Assembly: GCA_029204225.1 (NCBI GenBank)
Contig: CM055107.1
Span: 49,284,546-49,348,545 of the forward strand
DNA from: Diphasiastrum complanatum
Lineage: Eukaryota > Streptophyta > Lycopodiopsida > Lycopodiales > Lycopodiaceae
Reading direction: 5' to 3'
DNA length: 64,000 nt
Shown: one piece after another, positions 44,926-55,884 of the stretch
Position numbering within the stretch: the first letter of the stretch is position 1
Layout: every line of letters begins with the position of its first letter
The notes under the pieces: generated by a model
Seen by the model: only the letters and a program-made list of their open reading frames with translations
Databases searched by the model: none
Told to the model about the DNA's origin: nothing
Made by a program: the position numbers and the translations under genes

Positions 44926-45752
44926 AGATTTAGAAGCAAGAAGATATATCCAAGTGAATCTTGTGAAATCATCAATGAAAACAAGTGGCTCCTCCCTTGC
45001 TTGTTCACAAGAGCAACATTACAAGAATTCACATATTCATTTGGATCTAGTTTATAGATGCCTCCAAATCTAGATCCTAATGCAAGTATCTCATCATTCT
45101 TCTTGATAGTACAAGTATCAACTTTGAATTTTACATCAAGGCCATTATCAAGAAATTGGCCAACACTAATGAGATTCTTAATAAGCTTAGGCATATAAAG
45201 CACTTTAGAAAGAGAAAGAACTTTAGAGGATGCAGGCTTTAAGGGAATGTTCCCTATGCCTTCAATAGGACATTCAAAATCATTTGCAATGTATATTGAT
45301 TTCTTGACTCCATCATAAGGTGCAATAGAAGAGAAAGAATCCTTGGAGCTACACATATGTGAAGAGGCTCCACTATCAATATACCACAACCCGTCCTTCT
45401 TGAAAGGAGTGGATGAGAAGCTAGAGACCATAAGAGATCCCTCTCCATCACTTGCAATAGTGTCTTCCTTATCATTGGTGATGTTGGCTTGCTTGAGTTT
45501 ATTCTTCTTCTTGAAGCAATTGGTGGCATAATGGCCTTTATTGCCACAATAAAAGCACTTGATCTTCTTCTTCTTGAGCTTGGATGATGAAGCATTAGAG
45601 GAATCATCTTCCTCCTCATCTTTGTCTTTAGATTTGGCTTTGTTCTTGCTTGAGGATTGTTGAAATTGGTTCTTGCTCCTCCCTTTGTGCTTGTCCATGG
45701 CAAAGAGGGCTTTGCCATCATTATGAGTGAGAGAAATCTTGTCCATCCTCAA
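44886..45752 (-). pseudogene. Copia gag zinc knuckle and protease
   Basis: Residues 66-79 form the zinc knuckle CFYCGNKGHYATNC after a Lys-rich linker. Residues 126-132 (DSGASSH) are the aspartic protease active site, with the usual LKNLISVGQ.....V.F motif later. After VALVNKQG the sequence jumps to EEPLVFIDDFTRFTW in another frame. The GAG-pre-integrase/HHCC region and the first part of the integrase core are therefore deleted, with a frameshift near 44990. The last about 30 codons of this frame are a shadow of the integrase. Confidence 0.85.
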
Positions 45753-45758
45753 GAGCTT

Positions 45759-46430
45759 CTACTCTTGTCTTGATTCTTCATAAATTAGCACACTTTGGAG
45801 AGCCTCCAAACTTGGTAGCTCCTCCTTAATGGCATAAGATTGGACAAGGTTATCAAATTCACTTCTCAAGTCATTGAGAATGACTTGGACTAGCTCATTT
45901 TGATTAATGGAATCACCAATGCAAGCAAGCTCTCTATGAATATCTTTTACTCTCAAAACATAACTAGATGCACTCTCATCATTCTTTTGGCTACTTTGAA
46001 AGATTTTATTTCTAAGAGTGAGGAGCCTAGAGGTGTTCCTAGCCTCATAGATAGTCTTGAGGCAATCCCAACCTTCTTTGGCTGTTGTACAAGTACCTAT
46101 CTCCCTCAATATCTCATTAAAGACATTCATCTTAATGTAGTGGAGAGCCATCCTAGATCTCTTTTTGTATTTTTGAACCTCTTGAAGAACTTGTGGTTCT
46201 TCTTCAAGGCCAAGAACTATGTCCATCACGTCTTGAAGGATCAAGACGGACTCCATCCTCATCTTCCAGATTGAATAGTTTGAAGTGGACAATCTTTCAC
46301 TTGGTTCCAACAAAGATTTCAATGGTTCTATTGACGAGCACAAATACGACATCAAACAAAATCTACAAATTACATCAAGTTCAAAAAGGCATGTAAATTT
46401 ATACATCAAGGGAGGTAGATTGACAGACAC
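45759..46430 (-). pseudogene. Copia gag (UBN2-type capsid)
   Basis: The recognisable capsid begins near LKSLLEPSERLSTSNYSIW and continues with KMRMESVLILQD, KEGWDCLKTIYEARNTSRLL and EELPSLEALQSVLIYEE. The first about 35 residues of the frame are probably leader or foreign sequence. It is in the same frame as the zinc-knuckle piece, separated by a single TAG (RQE*KLLRMDK). The RLLTLRNKIFQ...ESASSYVLRVKDI segment matches the gag of the relative at 47621. Confidence 0.85.
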
Positions 46431-46499
46431 AACATTGAACTATATATTTGTAATTTGTTTTGAAAAAAAAATACATTTCTAGCTGATTGAATATATCTA

Positions 46500-46910
46500 T
46501 ATCTCCTTTCCATCTTCATTTTCTTTTTCTAATACCAGTTGCATTTTGTTGTCATGGATAAATTCTCTTGTTGCAAATGGATCCAAAAGATATGCATTTT
46601 CCTTTGCTTGACATGATTCTATGTAAGTTGCATACAAAGCAAAATGAGCAGACCGTAGAATAGTATTCTCGGGTCCATAACCTAAAATCTTGAGTACAAT
46701 ATTGAGCGTTTAACAAAAATTATTTTATGAGGTTTAATGAGCTTATGACCACCTAAGTAATGAGACAATGCCTTTACTGCCATGATAATTGTTTCGCCTT
46801 GAGTACTGAACTTCAAATGGGCAACACAAATCTCATGTTTTTTGAAAAATTTGAGATAATTTCCAAGGCTGCTATCCTTGTTAAATTTGCCTGAGTAGGT
46901 TCTCATTAAT
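46500..46910 (-). other. Unidentified coding-like fragments
   Basis: The minus strand holds a 74-codon frame from 46906 (GNYLKFFKKHEICVAHLKFS, MAVKALSHYLGGHKLIKPH). After a shift it holds about 60 open codons (LNIVLKILGYGPENTILRSA, HFALYATYIESCQAKENAYL, LDPFATREFIHDNKMQLVLE). The composition looks like real protein, but I do not recognise the family. It sits where the 5' LTR of the Copia element should be. Confidence 0.3.
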
Positions 46911-46924
46911 GAGTCATGGATCTA

Positions 46925-47300
46925 CTATATATAGTTGTACACTTGTGGAAAGAGACAAATTCTCTCTCTCTCTCTTATCTCACTTCATGCTTATACACGA
47001 GTTCTCTTGGGTTCATCTATCCATGGGTGGACTATATTTGTGATATCTTGCAAACTTGTGTGTAGAATGCTCATGTTATGCTATTTTTGGATCCACACGT
47101 GTGAAATAAAGTACAATACTATTTTCATAAAGATAGCATATTCATCATATCATATGTTTGATGTTTGATCAGGTTCTTATTGAGTTTGCATCTATTTCAT
47201 AGAGTAGTTGTTGTTTTTCCTGGACTGGCAACATTGGCAGAGTTGATCTGTTTGTAACCAAAGATCAGGATATGGATTTGGATCTTGATTGGTCCCAAAT
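46925..47300 (+). repeat. Partial LTR, same family as 35532-36181
   Basis: Matches the second half of that LTR (cttatacacgagttctcttggg, ctatttttggatccacacgtg, taaccaaagatcag). A decayed primer site (tatgtgttacagcttatg) follows at about 47302. Confidence 0.75.
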
Positions 47301-47559
47301 TATGTGTTACAGCTTATGAAAGGATCAAGCACATGTATCAAGGATTTGGAGGAGATATCAATGCTAGAGCATGCTAGATTGACTTCTACTCAAAAATCGG
47401 GTTGCATATGTAGATTGGATCTTTGTAGGTCAAAACTAAATTTAGGTCAATGGAATTGAGGAATTATAATTTCACACCATACTTGTTGGAAATATCTGAT
47501 TTTTGATGCATTAGGAAAGTCTCACTTGAGGCTACAAGATTCTATCTCAAGTTTTAAGC

Positions 47560-48226
47560 AATTGCATGTAGAATTTGAAAAGTTCAATATTTTGTGATTT
47601 TGTCAAAACCCTAATTTTGATTGGATGATATTGTTGAAGGTCTGGAGGAGAGGCCAACAACACAACAAGAACAATTGAGGTATGTCAAGACAGCTAAAAG
47701 TGCTCTACAGATGACAAAGATGAATGTTACCAATGAACTTTTTAAGAAAGTTAATAAGTTTACTTCATCAAGTGAGGCTTGGGAAGCTTTGAAGAAGCAT
47801 TCTGAATCCAAGTCTACATCTAGAGTGTTGACTCTAAGAAGACAAATATTTTTGTTTTGAGAGTGAAGGCTTTGAATGATGAGTTAGCTTGCATTGATGA
47901 GAGCATTAAAAAATGAGAGATTGTTCAAGTTATTCTTAATGGTTTGTTGGATGCTCATGCTAACATTGTACAAATTATATCCATTCAAAGAACTTTGGTA
48001 GGTTTTATGGATTTTCAAGAGATTTTGATCAATGAAGAATATAGGCTTCTAGGAAAAGGTGGATCTACATCAGCATCTCAAGTTGGAGAGGAGGCTATGT
48101 TCATCAAGTGAAAATTCAAGGCCAAAAACAAAAGCAAGTGGTCTATAGGGCAAGATCAAAGTGAGGCTTCTTCAAATGGCAAAAAGAAAGATAGGTCAAA
48201 GCTAAAGTGCTTCTATTGTGTCATCA
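47560..48226 (+). pseudogene. Copia gag remnant (relative of the non-autonomous element)
   Basis: Reads GLEERPTTQQEQLRYVKTAK, EAWEALKKHSESKSTSRVLT, LRRQIFLF, then after a shift RVKALNDELACIDESIK and KKDRSKLKCFYC. This is the order of a UBN2-type Copia gag ending at the first half of its zinc knuckle. It is cut there by the LTR at 48230. Stops occur after the shift (for example ESIK*). The leader (gaagatatca..gctagagcatgctaga) matches the leader at 36240, tying it to that family. Confidence 0.75.
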
Positions 48227-48229
48227 AAG

Positions 48230-49306
48230 TGTTGGATTTATCTCCTCTACTCTCCTAAATCCTATGTTAATCTACCTCCATTCATGTTGCCGCATTCTTT
48301 ACTCGTGTTGTCGCACAGTCTGCATATTTGAACTGTTTGTCGCCACTGTCTGCATTTTTACTCGGGAATTTTCACAGGCAAAAAACTCGACACAATCACT
48401 TTTTCACCTTCAGGCCATCCAGAGACTTCCAGAAAAGCAACAATTGCATAGTCTGCATAGTTACAAGTAAATTTGAATAGGTGAAAAATGTGAAAAATGC
48501 GACACTGCATTTGTCCATGCATTCTATGACAGGCAAAAAATGCGACATTGCCCTACAAATACGAAAGGTGCCCTACAAATGCCGATGGCGCCCTTATAGA
48601 AATGGCGAAGGTACCTTACAAATGATTTTTTCTAAGACATTGGACAGAGTGTCACAATTTTTGCATTTTCATCAGCGTGAATTTTAGCGAAGCCCGCCGT
48701 CGCGGCCTCCTCACGCCCGTTCTATGCATTGTACAATCAGATTTGACAACAACAACAGTCACCCATGATCTCCCACAGACAGCTCAACCACTTTCGTACC
48801 TTCTTCATCTGCATACCTATAACAAAATTTATGTATATAGTGAATACCATCTCAGTATTCACACAACATGCAGTAGAAGATAGAACAAAGTATGATTTGT
48901 AATTTAGAGATAGACATTATAGATACCTTCGTGCATTGATTCTTTCTTTTAGATAGATTCTCAGTAATAGGTTCATAACCTTTACAGATTGTGATTAGCT
49001 TTTGAAGCATGCGGTTACGCCCGCTATTGTTTTGTGCTCACCTACATTATTGACTTGTATATTTCATTATACTTAATCTGATTACAGCTTTGTTTGGTTT
49101 TGCATTCAGATTTGTATGAATACTACAATGCTTTTCTATGATTTATCTGACTATCTAATTGCTTTGTCTAGCTGTTTGCTCTTCACTTCCACCACCACTG
49201 TGCATTAAAGGCTTTAAAATTATCATATTCTTGTGTTCGCTTACCAAGTCACCAGTAGTGCATGCACCGAGAGAATTGAAGGTCCTGATCCTTTGATTTT
49301 CCGCCA
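48230..49306 (+). repeat. LTR of a second Copia element, inserted in the gag above
   Basis: Begins TGTTGGATTTATC immediately after the interrupted zinc knuckle and ends ...TTCCGCCA at 49306. The primer site follows. The internal sequence has GCGACA/TGTCGC phrases shared with the minus-strand LTR at 61597-62700. About 1,077 bp. Confidence 0.7.
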
Positions 49307-49318
49307 TGCTACCAGAGC
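49307..49318 (+). other. Primer-binding site (initiator tRNA-Met type)
   Basis: TGCTACCAGAGC differs at two bases from the standard TGGTATCAGAGC and directly follows the LTR end. Confidence 0.7.
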
Positions 49319-49511
49319 CTAAGATATTAGAACCTATATGATTTTTTAAGTGGTTTTATTCAAAGCTACTTCTATAGCCTGATAGGCTTCCATATAAACA
49401 AGACTCTACAAGCCAATAGAGTAATTGTCTTCTTGTTCTATAATTTAGGACCAGATTTTTGTACTTGAGTCACTAATAGTTACTCCTATCACCTAGACTA
49501 ATCTTCCACAT

Positions 49512-50260
49512 GGATTTCCAAGGGAAAGCCAGTCCTATCATGGACAAGCTTGATGGAGCTAATTACCATCTTTGGAAATTTAAGATGAAAACCATGCTAA
49601 TGGCTAAGGAGTTGTATGACGCTGTTACAGGTGCAGAGGGGATACCAAAGCTAACGATGCAGCAATCTCTAGATTGAAGCTGAAGGATAGCAAAGCATTT
49701 GCACTGATCATCCTCAATATATTGGATACTCAGATCGGCCATGTGTTCAAAGCACAGACATCCAAAAAAGTCTAGGACATCTTGAGAAAATTATATGAAG
49801 TGCGAGATATAGCTTCCAAGCTACATCTCAGGAAGAACTTTTACTCCCTCGAGATGGCAAATGATGATTCCCTACAGAATCACATCAACCAGTTCAAGGA
49901 CATGCTGAAGCAAATGGTCGTTGTCGAATCTGTCATAGACGATCAAGACGCAGTAATGCAACTACTAGCTTGCCAGGCTCATATGACAGTTGGGTGATGA
50001 TCATAACAATGCATCTAGAGCTCACTCTTTCAAGAGTCATTGCAATGTTGTTGCAGGAAGACACGCGGAGGAATGAAGCCTCTAGTTCCTCAACTGATTC
50101 TCACACTTGTATACCAACAAAGGCATGACTAAACAAAAGAACAAGAAAGGCCCGAAGCAATCAAAGCAAGACCAGAAACCAACACAACATAAAGAGCTTT
50201 CAAATCCGCATACTAAGAAGAAGCTGTTCTGCAGATACTACAAAAGAAACAACCACAATA
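49512..50260 (+). pseudogene. Copia gag, broken
   Basis: Starts MDFQGKASPIMDKLDGANYH, LWKFKMKTMLMAKELYDAV, the usual Copia gag opening. It continues LKDSKAFALIILNILDTQI, then after a stop DILRKLYEVRDIASKLHLR and LQNHINQFKDMLKQM. Stops after QSLD, SKKV and TVG, with frame changes between, disable it. A decayed basic/zinc-knuckle region follows to about 50280. Confidence 0.75.
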
Positions 50261-50316
50261 TTTAAGACTACTGGATACTACAAGCAAAGAACAATAGCAA
50301 GGGATAGTCAAATCAA

Positions 50317-50720
50317 GTGGCCAATGCAGCTATGGAAGCTCCACATCCTATTCAAGAAGTGAATCATGATGCTCTCATGACCAGCCATCAAGGAGCATCC
50401 AAAGACAGTTCTTGGTTCATGGATTCTGGTGCCACTCAACATATGACCAGCCTCATTGGCTGTTGCGAGTCCTATACACCCTACAGTACCAACAAATACA
50501 TTCACCTTGGCGATAACAGCACACAAGCTATTACAGGTGAAGGTACTGTAAGATTAAGGTTTGCAAATGATCAATCTAAGCTACTCTCTAAAGTCTTGTA
50601 TGTACCCAATCTATCTACAAATCTGCTCTCTATAAGCAAAACTACAGATCTAGGACATAAAGTAGTTGTTTGGCTGTCTGCTCTTCACTTCTGCCACCAC
50701 TACTCATCAAAGGCTCTATG
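50317..50720 (+). pseudogene. Copia protease fragment fused to an LTR piece
   Basis: The frame contains SSWFMDSGATQHMTSLIGC (protease DSGA motif), then NKYIHLGDNSTQAITGEGTV and KVLYVPNLSTNLLSISK. From about 50664 the DNA matches the LTR sequence near 49160-49210 (ctgtctgctcttcacttc, ccaccactactcatcaaag). A deletion thus joined the protease directly to a piece of the 3' LTR. Integrase, RT and RNase H are missing. Confidence 0.75.
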
Positions 50721-53243
50721 CCTCTCTACTAAACCTTAGAGGTAGCATACTAAAATATGTCGTATAGAAAAGCTGAATGCAAAATGGTTGTATTCTAAAG
50801 CAATGACAGCTTCAACTCAGAAAGTTTGTTAACTTTGCTTGAAGTAAGTGAATATGCATGAATGTATTGAGAAAGTTTTTAAGGATGAATTGATGATTGA
50901 ATGAGATGAGTATGTTAATGCAAATCACTTGGAACACAGGAGAGACGATATACTCATTGTAGTTGGAATGTTAGCCGATTTTATAGCATGCAAAATTGAG
51001 CTCATTTTCAAAGTTTTATGCAATAACTTGCATGCTTTTTAAGAGAAGTTGATCAGATCAAAGTGTGACCGGCACAGATTTGGCCAGTATAGCCCATGCC
51101 GAAGCGGTGGTACCAGTTCGCCCAAAAAGAACTACAGAGTTTTTAAATAAAATCAGCCTTAGAATTGGCTATTAAGTTTTATTTCGGCTGATGTACGCCT
51201 GATTTCATCAATGTAACCTCGGATTTTTATTAATGTAAAAAGATATCTGATATTTTGCAAGACGCCCTTTTCCTTGAAACCAAAAAGAAATGTGAGACCG
51301 AAGAGGCGAAGAAAATTGACACCAGAACATCAACAAAGGTCCCTGTGAAAATCACCAACAAGCCAACAAAGCCGATATGAGGGAAGCAATGACAATTGGG
51401 CACTCAAATTGATATTGGGAACAAAGGTCAAGACCTTGATAGACAAGGTACAACCCTCCAGAGACAAGGATGGTCCTAAACAGGTGAGACCCACCGCAGG
51501 TGCTATGGAACATTTTTACTTGGCAAAATGAAAAGAGAAAAATAAAATAAAATAAAAGAAGAGTCTCCCATTCCTTGTATAAAAGACGAGAGGAGACCAC
51601 AATCTTAAAGGCTCTTGACTTGGGTCAATGGGTCTTACCTTTCCAAGAGAAAAAAGGAAGTGGCAAAATGGGCAAGTCAACCCTTCCCCACCTTCAAAAA
51701 ATGCAAAGTCTAAACATGGTCCAATGAGATGCAAAAGCCCCATGCACACTTAAATGGGAGTAAATGATAAATGACTAAAGCACATGGGTGGTGAGGGAAA
51801 GGTCTTTGTGGTATGATTATAAGATAACCACCATTTTGGTTTCAGCCCAAGGTGGCAAAGCCCCCGTCTCCTATAAATGCTTGAAAATTTTCCTTATTGT
51901 GTGCCTACTAGTTTTAGAGAGCTTAGTTTTTGAGAAGAGAGGCCACCGTTGAGCTTAGTTTTTCCATCATTCTACAAGAGAGAATTGATCACGAGTTATG
52001 AGTACTTCCTTTGATTACCACTTGAGGTGTAGTTGAGTTGTTATGGGCATTGCATTTTATAATACTAGACCATCCTGGCCAATTGCTCTATCACCATTGA
52101 GCCAGTTAAGAGTTGGCCTTGATACGGATCCATCGCTGAGCCTACTGAGAATTTAAGAAAGTCAAGAGGGCAGGAGTGTGCCCCTGTCCATCGCTGCCAC
52201 AGAACTCCATCGCTGCCAACAGTAGCAGCCACCTTCTTCTTTGCGAATGAATGACTCATTGATCAATATTACTGCCCGTTGCACTTGGAGTGTTCCATCA
52301 ACGATCAGAGAACGCCTACTGTCCATCACATCTGAGAATGCTTCTTCAACCATATTGAGCCAGAATGTTTCTATCCATTGCATTTGAGATGAATGCACTA
52401 TCACTAATCTGAAGTAGATCCCTATTGTCAGCGAACTTCTGAGATGCCATTGAGCGGATTGTGTGGCTACCCTTCAGTGCATTGTTGTGAGAAAATTAGA
52501 GGCCATTGCATTGCCAGACATTAATATGATGGTTCTAGAAGCATGAGCGTGTTCTACAGTAAGCCATTGCTCACCTTTTGCAACAGACAGAGACTGCTAT
52601 CCACCGCTTTGTTAAAATACATCCATTCTAATCTATGAATGCACTTCTGCAGCGAGTCACCAAGCCAATTCTATGGCAGAGATCAGTCACACTTCAGTAT
52701 CAAACATATTTCTATTGTGATCTGCGTACGCTTTTGAGCTCATATTCTCATCGCTCAGTGATGACATTTTGTCAACTCACATGTGCTTTGGAGTGCTAGT
52801 TCACCTTCGATTATGATTCTGGCCATTCAAGCATAGTTGTTGAGTGCTGAATTACATCAGATCCATCATACTATCATTCACTATGTTTCTGAGGGAAAAT
52901 CCTCATGTATTCAAAGCTGCCTTCTGAGAGCAGATTCCCTGCTATTTCTATCTTGCTAGTTGTCACCTCTACTACTGTTCTGAGTATGTTTCTGAGCGTT
53001 CTGTCATCCACCGCAGACAGGGAGGCATTCAAAGGCTCTATGAGTAGGCAATTTGTCTCTGCCCTCCATTGTAGACAGAAGATCATTTGAAAGTAATCTA
53101 CTGATCCATTATTCACAAAGAATGAATGAGCACCCTGTTTTTATCTACATTTCATCGCCGACAGAGGAGGAAGGAGCTACTCACTACCATCGCTGACAGA
53201 GAGTTGGAAGCCTACTTCTTCTATTTCATAACGCTTCAAAGAA

Positions 53244-53392
53244 GTTGAGAGAAGAGATACATTGATGCAGCCATCATGCCTTGAGCTACATCGTTACCAC
53301 CTTCCAAAGAAATGGAGTTACCTTTACCTTCCAAAGAAATGGAGTTACCAATGGAAAGGACCTCCGGTCTCAGATTTCTTAGCAGGTCGATT
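53244..53392 (+). repeat. 149-bp segment repeated almost exactly at 63852-64000
   Basis: The two stretches differ at one base by eye (agcaggtcg versus agcgggtcg). An internal 27-bp tandem repeat (cttccaaagaaatggagttac twice) is present in both. Confidence 0.9.
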
Positions 53393-53948
53393 GGAGGAGG
53401 AACCATTGACTGAATCCCAGGTATTATCCACACTATAATTTGTTTCATACTATCCTTGGAGAATGCTATTAGGTTGTGCCTTTTTTGTTGTGTGCCTTGG
53501 AATGATATCTCAAAGTTGTAAGAGGAATTATGAACATTGATCTTTTGAGGTATTCTTCTTTGATATTAAGTATAAAGATGCTGTCTAATGGATAGTATAG
53601 ACTAGGAGTGCATCTTGAGAGAATTGTTGCATCAGGGGAGATTTTTTGATTCTATATGAAAAGTCCTTTCAAGTTCTAAATCGGAGCTAAAATCTCAACC
53701 TATTGGCATATTCACTTATGACTAGGATACCCCATTAGAATATATGGTTCCTAGTCACTCACTATTGAACATCTTAAAACCGAGATGTTTAGAATTTGTA
53801 TGCCGCACTTGAACTAATCTTCTCTTTGTCAATAATATAATCTACCAGTTGTCACAGAGAGATGAGTTTATTAAATCATTAGAGAGTGGAAAAGACAGTG
53901 ATTGTCCATCAAAAGGTGAGAAGAGCCATATGATTAAATCATCCAAAG

Positions 53949-54172
53949 ATGTTTCATCCTAATCTTTCATTAGGACCTGATATCCCTTATGTCATACGTC
54001 TCATCTGAACATCACTTTGTTGGTTAGGTTAAAGATTATGCACCGTCAACATATTGTGTCTCTCTTAGGCACAGTTAGACTTGGTGAGATAGTGAAATCG
54101 ACTGACCCTTGTATTCTGCCCATCGTGGACCTGAGAAGAATGATGGACATCATGATTTTGAGCCTATTCTAA
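53949..54172 (+). pseudogene. ORF 1 of the long LTR, copy C, frameshifted
   Basis: MFHPNLSLGPDIP, then a one-base shift, then ITLLVRLKIMHRQHIVSLLG and EIVKSTDPCILPIVDLRR to a stop after ILSLF. It aligns along its whole length with copy A ORF 1 (2854-3078), including start and stop. Confidence 0.45.
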
Positions 54173-54240
54173 AAGACAGAATCTTGATGAAGGTGTAGAT
54201 CTTCACCCTAGTATCCCAATGCCTAGAATACACTTTAAGA

Positions 54241-54465
54241 GTGATTGTACTTTGCCATCTGATTCAGAGTGAGTTAAAAGGATACATGACATATGTTGAT
54301 TTCCTACCGTCATATGGTGATATTTGTCAGTTGATTCGTAGAGGAATCTTGAGTTATCATTTCTATTCTCCAGAGGTCTATTGCTATTTATGTCCAAGGG
54401 CTGTCTTGATCAGATTGCAACATTGTGGTGATTGTAGCTACTTTGAGATCCATGAATTTACTTGA
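54241..54465 (+). CDS. ORF 2 tail and ORF 3 head in one frame, copy C
   Basis: 74 codons: MIVLCHLIQSELKGYMTYVD (ORF 2 tail and junction), FLPSYGDICQLIRRGILSYH (ORF 3), ...CSYFEIHEFT, then a stop where copy A continues for about 60 residues. It shows the two reading frames of A and B as one. Function unknown. Confidence 0.35.
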   Translation: MIVLCHLIQSELKGYMTYVDFLPSYGDICQLIRRGILSYHFYSPEVYCYLCPRAVLIRLQHCGDCSYFEIHEFT

Positions 54466-54861
54466 TAGGTCTTGGTGCTTGATTGACGCTTTATCCACCC
54501 ATTATATAGAAGTAACACAAGCCCCACTAGAAGTCCCAGTACAGTCTAATGCTTGAAATAACCATGCAAGAAATCTTCGATGAGAGTACGATTGGATAAT
54601 AATTCTAGAACTCCATAGGCAAGTGAGATATGGATGAAATTAAGCATGATCGCATACTCTTTCATCAGCTATATCTCTAGAGGCTTGGAAACCCTCTATT
54701 AGCTAGGAAGGTATGGTTTGGTTGATAAAACATGCTTGGGATCGCTAGTTAGAATAGAGTTTGAGACATCCATCCTCGTAGCAGCACGATATTGGAAGTG
54801 CTGAACTGTGTTAAGTTATCCCCTCCCCTATGTTGATCCCACGGTGAGGAAAAAGCCTAAC

Positions 54862-54885
54862 AAATTTGGTGTGTCTGCCGGGAGG
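54862..54885 (+). other. Candidate primer-binding site of the long-LTR family
   Basis: AATTTGGTGTGTCTGCCGGG follows the LTR end. It resembles the TGGCGCCGTTGCCGGGGA type used with tRNA-Asp by plant Gypsy elements, with mismatches. The tRNA assignment is an inference. Confidence 0.45.
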
Positions 54886-55239
54886 ATACTTGACAATGTC
54901 ATAGTGCTGACTGGAAAGAGAATTACCCTATTACTATAGTTTGGTTAGCATCACACAAATGATCCCATACTGGATATGACGTACTTTTAATAAAGAGAAT
55001 GTTACTTTCTATTGAGACACCCTGTATGGGAAAATCAATGAGGTGATAAGCCATCATAGGGTCACTACCACAAAACCGTTTGGGGACAGAGCTACATATT
55101 CTGTCCCTGAATATCCTACTGTCCTCTAGGGCAGATAAACATACACTGAGAGAACCTTGGTTGCTTACCACCTTTCCAAATCTTGAAAAAAAAAGGAAAT
55201 GAGATACTACATGAGAATGAGTTGACTAGCCTAGGAGGT

Positions 55240-55735
55240 GAAAGTATAGAGAAAGATCCATTTGAGAGGCAGTTGGTTGTGTTTTTAGAGAGATAATACC
55301 TGATGAAGAAATACCTCCATTAGCAGCCTTTAAGGTAAAACCTATTAGGATGGCAAGAAGACCTACTGAACCATTAGTAGTCCCTGACACTGTGGGAGAA
55401 TTACCCAAGCTTGAAGGAGCAATTCCTGAGTATGATGAAACGCATACCTCCTTGTTTGTGGCATGGCACTCTGCAGGCATCAGTCACATATTTCAGTCTT
55501 TTCACGTCAAAAGGTCCGTGCTAAAATTTTAAAATACTACCCTGTAGAAGTGTCGCCTTTAACGAATATCTTACAGGAGTATAAGAAGTGCAATATCGTC
55601 ATTTCTTTGAATGGATGTATCCCAGTCATACCCAATGCTGACATGTACTAGCATCAGCTCTCAATTATTGAAAGCAAAGAAATTTTAGTTCAAGGTCTAA
55701 TAGACCACCCAAGTGCAAAGATAGGTTACGATAAT
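55240..55735 (+). pseudogene. Internal leader protein of the long-LTR family, unknown
   Basis: Reads EIIPDEEIPPLAAFKVKPIR, MARRPTEPLVVPDTVGELPK and THTSLFVAWHSAGISHIF, then after a one-step shift SRQKVRAKILKYYPVEVSPL and NIVISLNGCIPVIPNADMY, a stop, and HQLSIIESKEILVQGLIDHP. Together this is about 165 residues of coherent protein-like sequence just where gag should begin (about 380 bp after the primer site). No zinc knuckle or capsid motif is recognised. Confidence 0.4.
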
Positions 55736-55884
55736 TGTTGAGCGGTAATTTAATTGTAGCTTTACTGGAATTATAGTAATAGCTTATGACAAACGTCAGT
55801 AAAATCAAATGAAATATGCAACATTTGGAAGCTCGCACTGTATATCTAGATAGGCTAGACCGACCAATGTCTATAAGCTGCTAC

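Larger units (their letters stand above)
50969..54862 (+). mobile_element. Long LTR of the unclassified retroelement, copy C
   Basis: Begins TGTTAGCCGATTTTATAGCATGC, matching copy A at 970. It shares the block aatcagcctta(g)gaattggct (51150) and the ORF 1-3 region (53949-54465). It ends ...GCCTAACA at 54862, then AATTTGGTGTGTCTGCCGGGAG (a primer-site candidate). It is far more diverged from A and B than they are from each other. The 51300-53700 part aligns only patchily. Confidence 0.6.
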
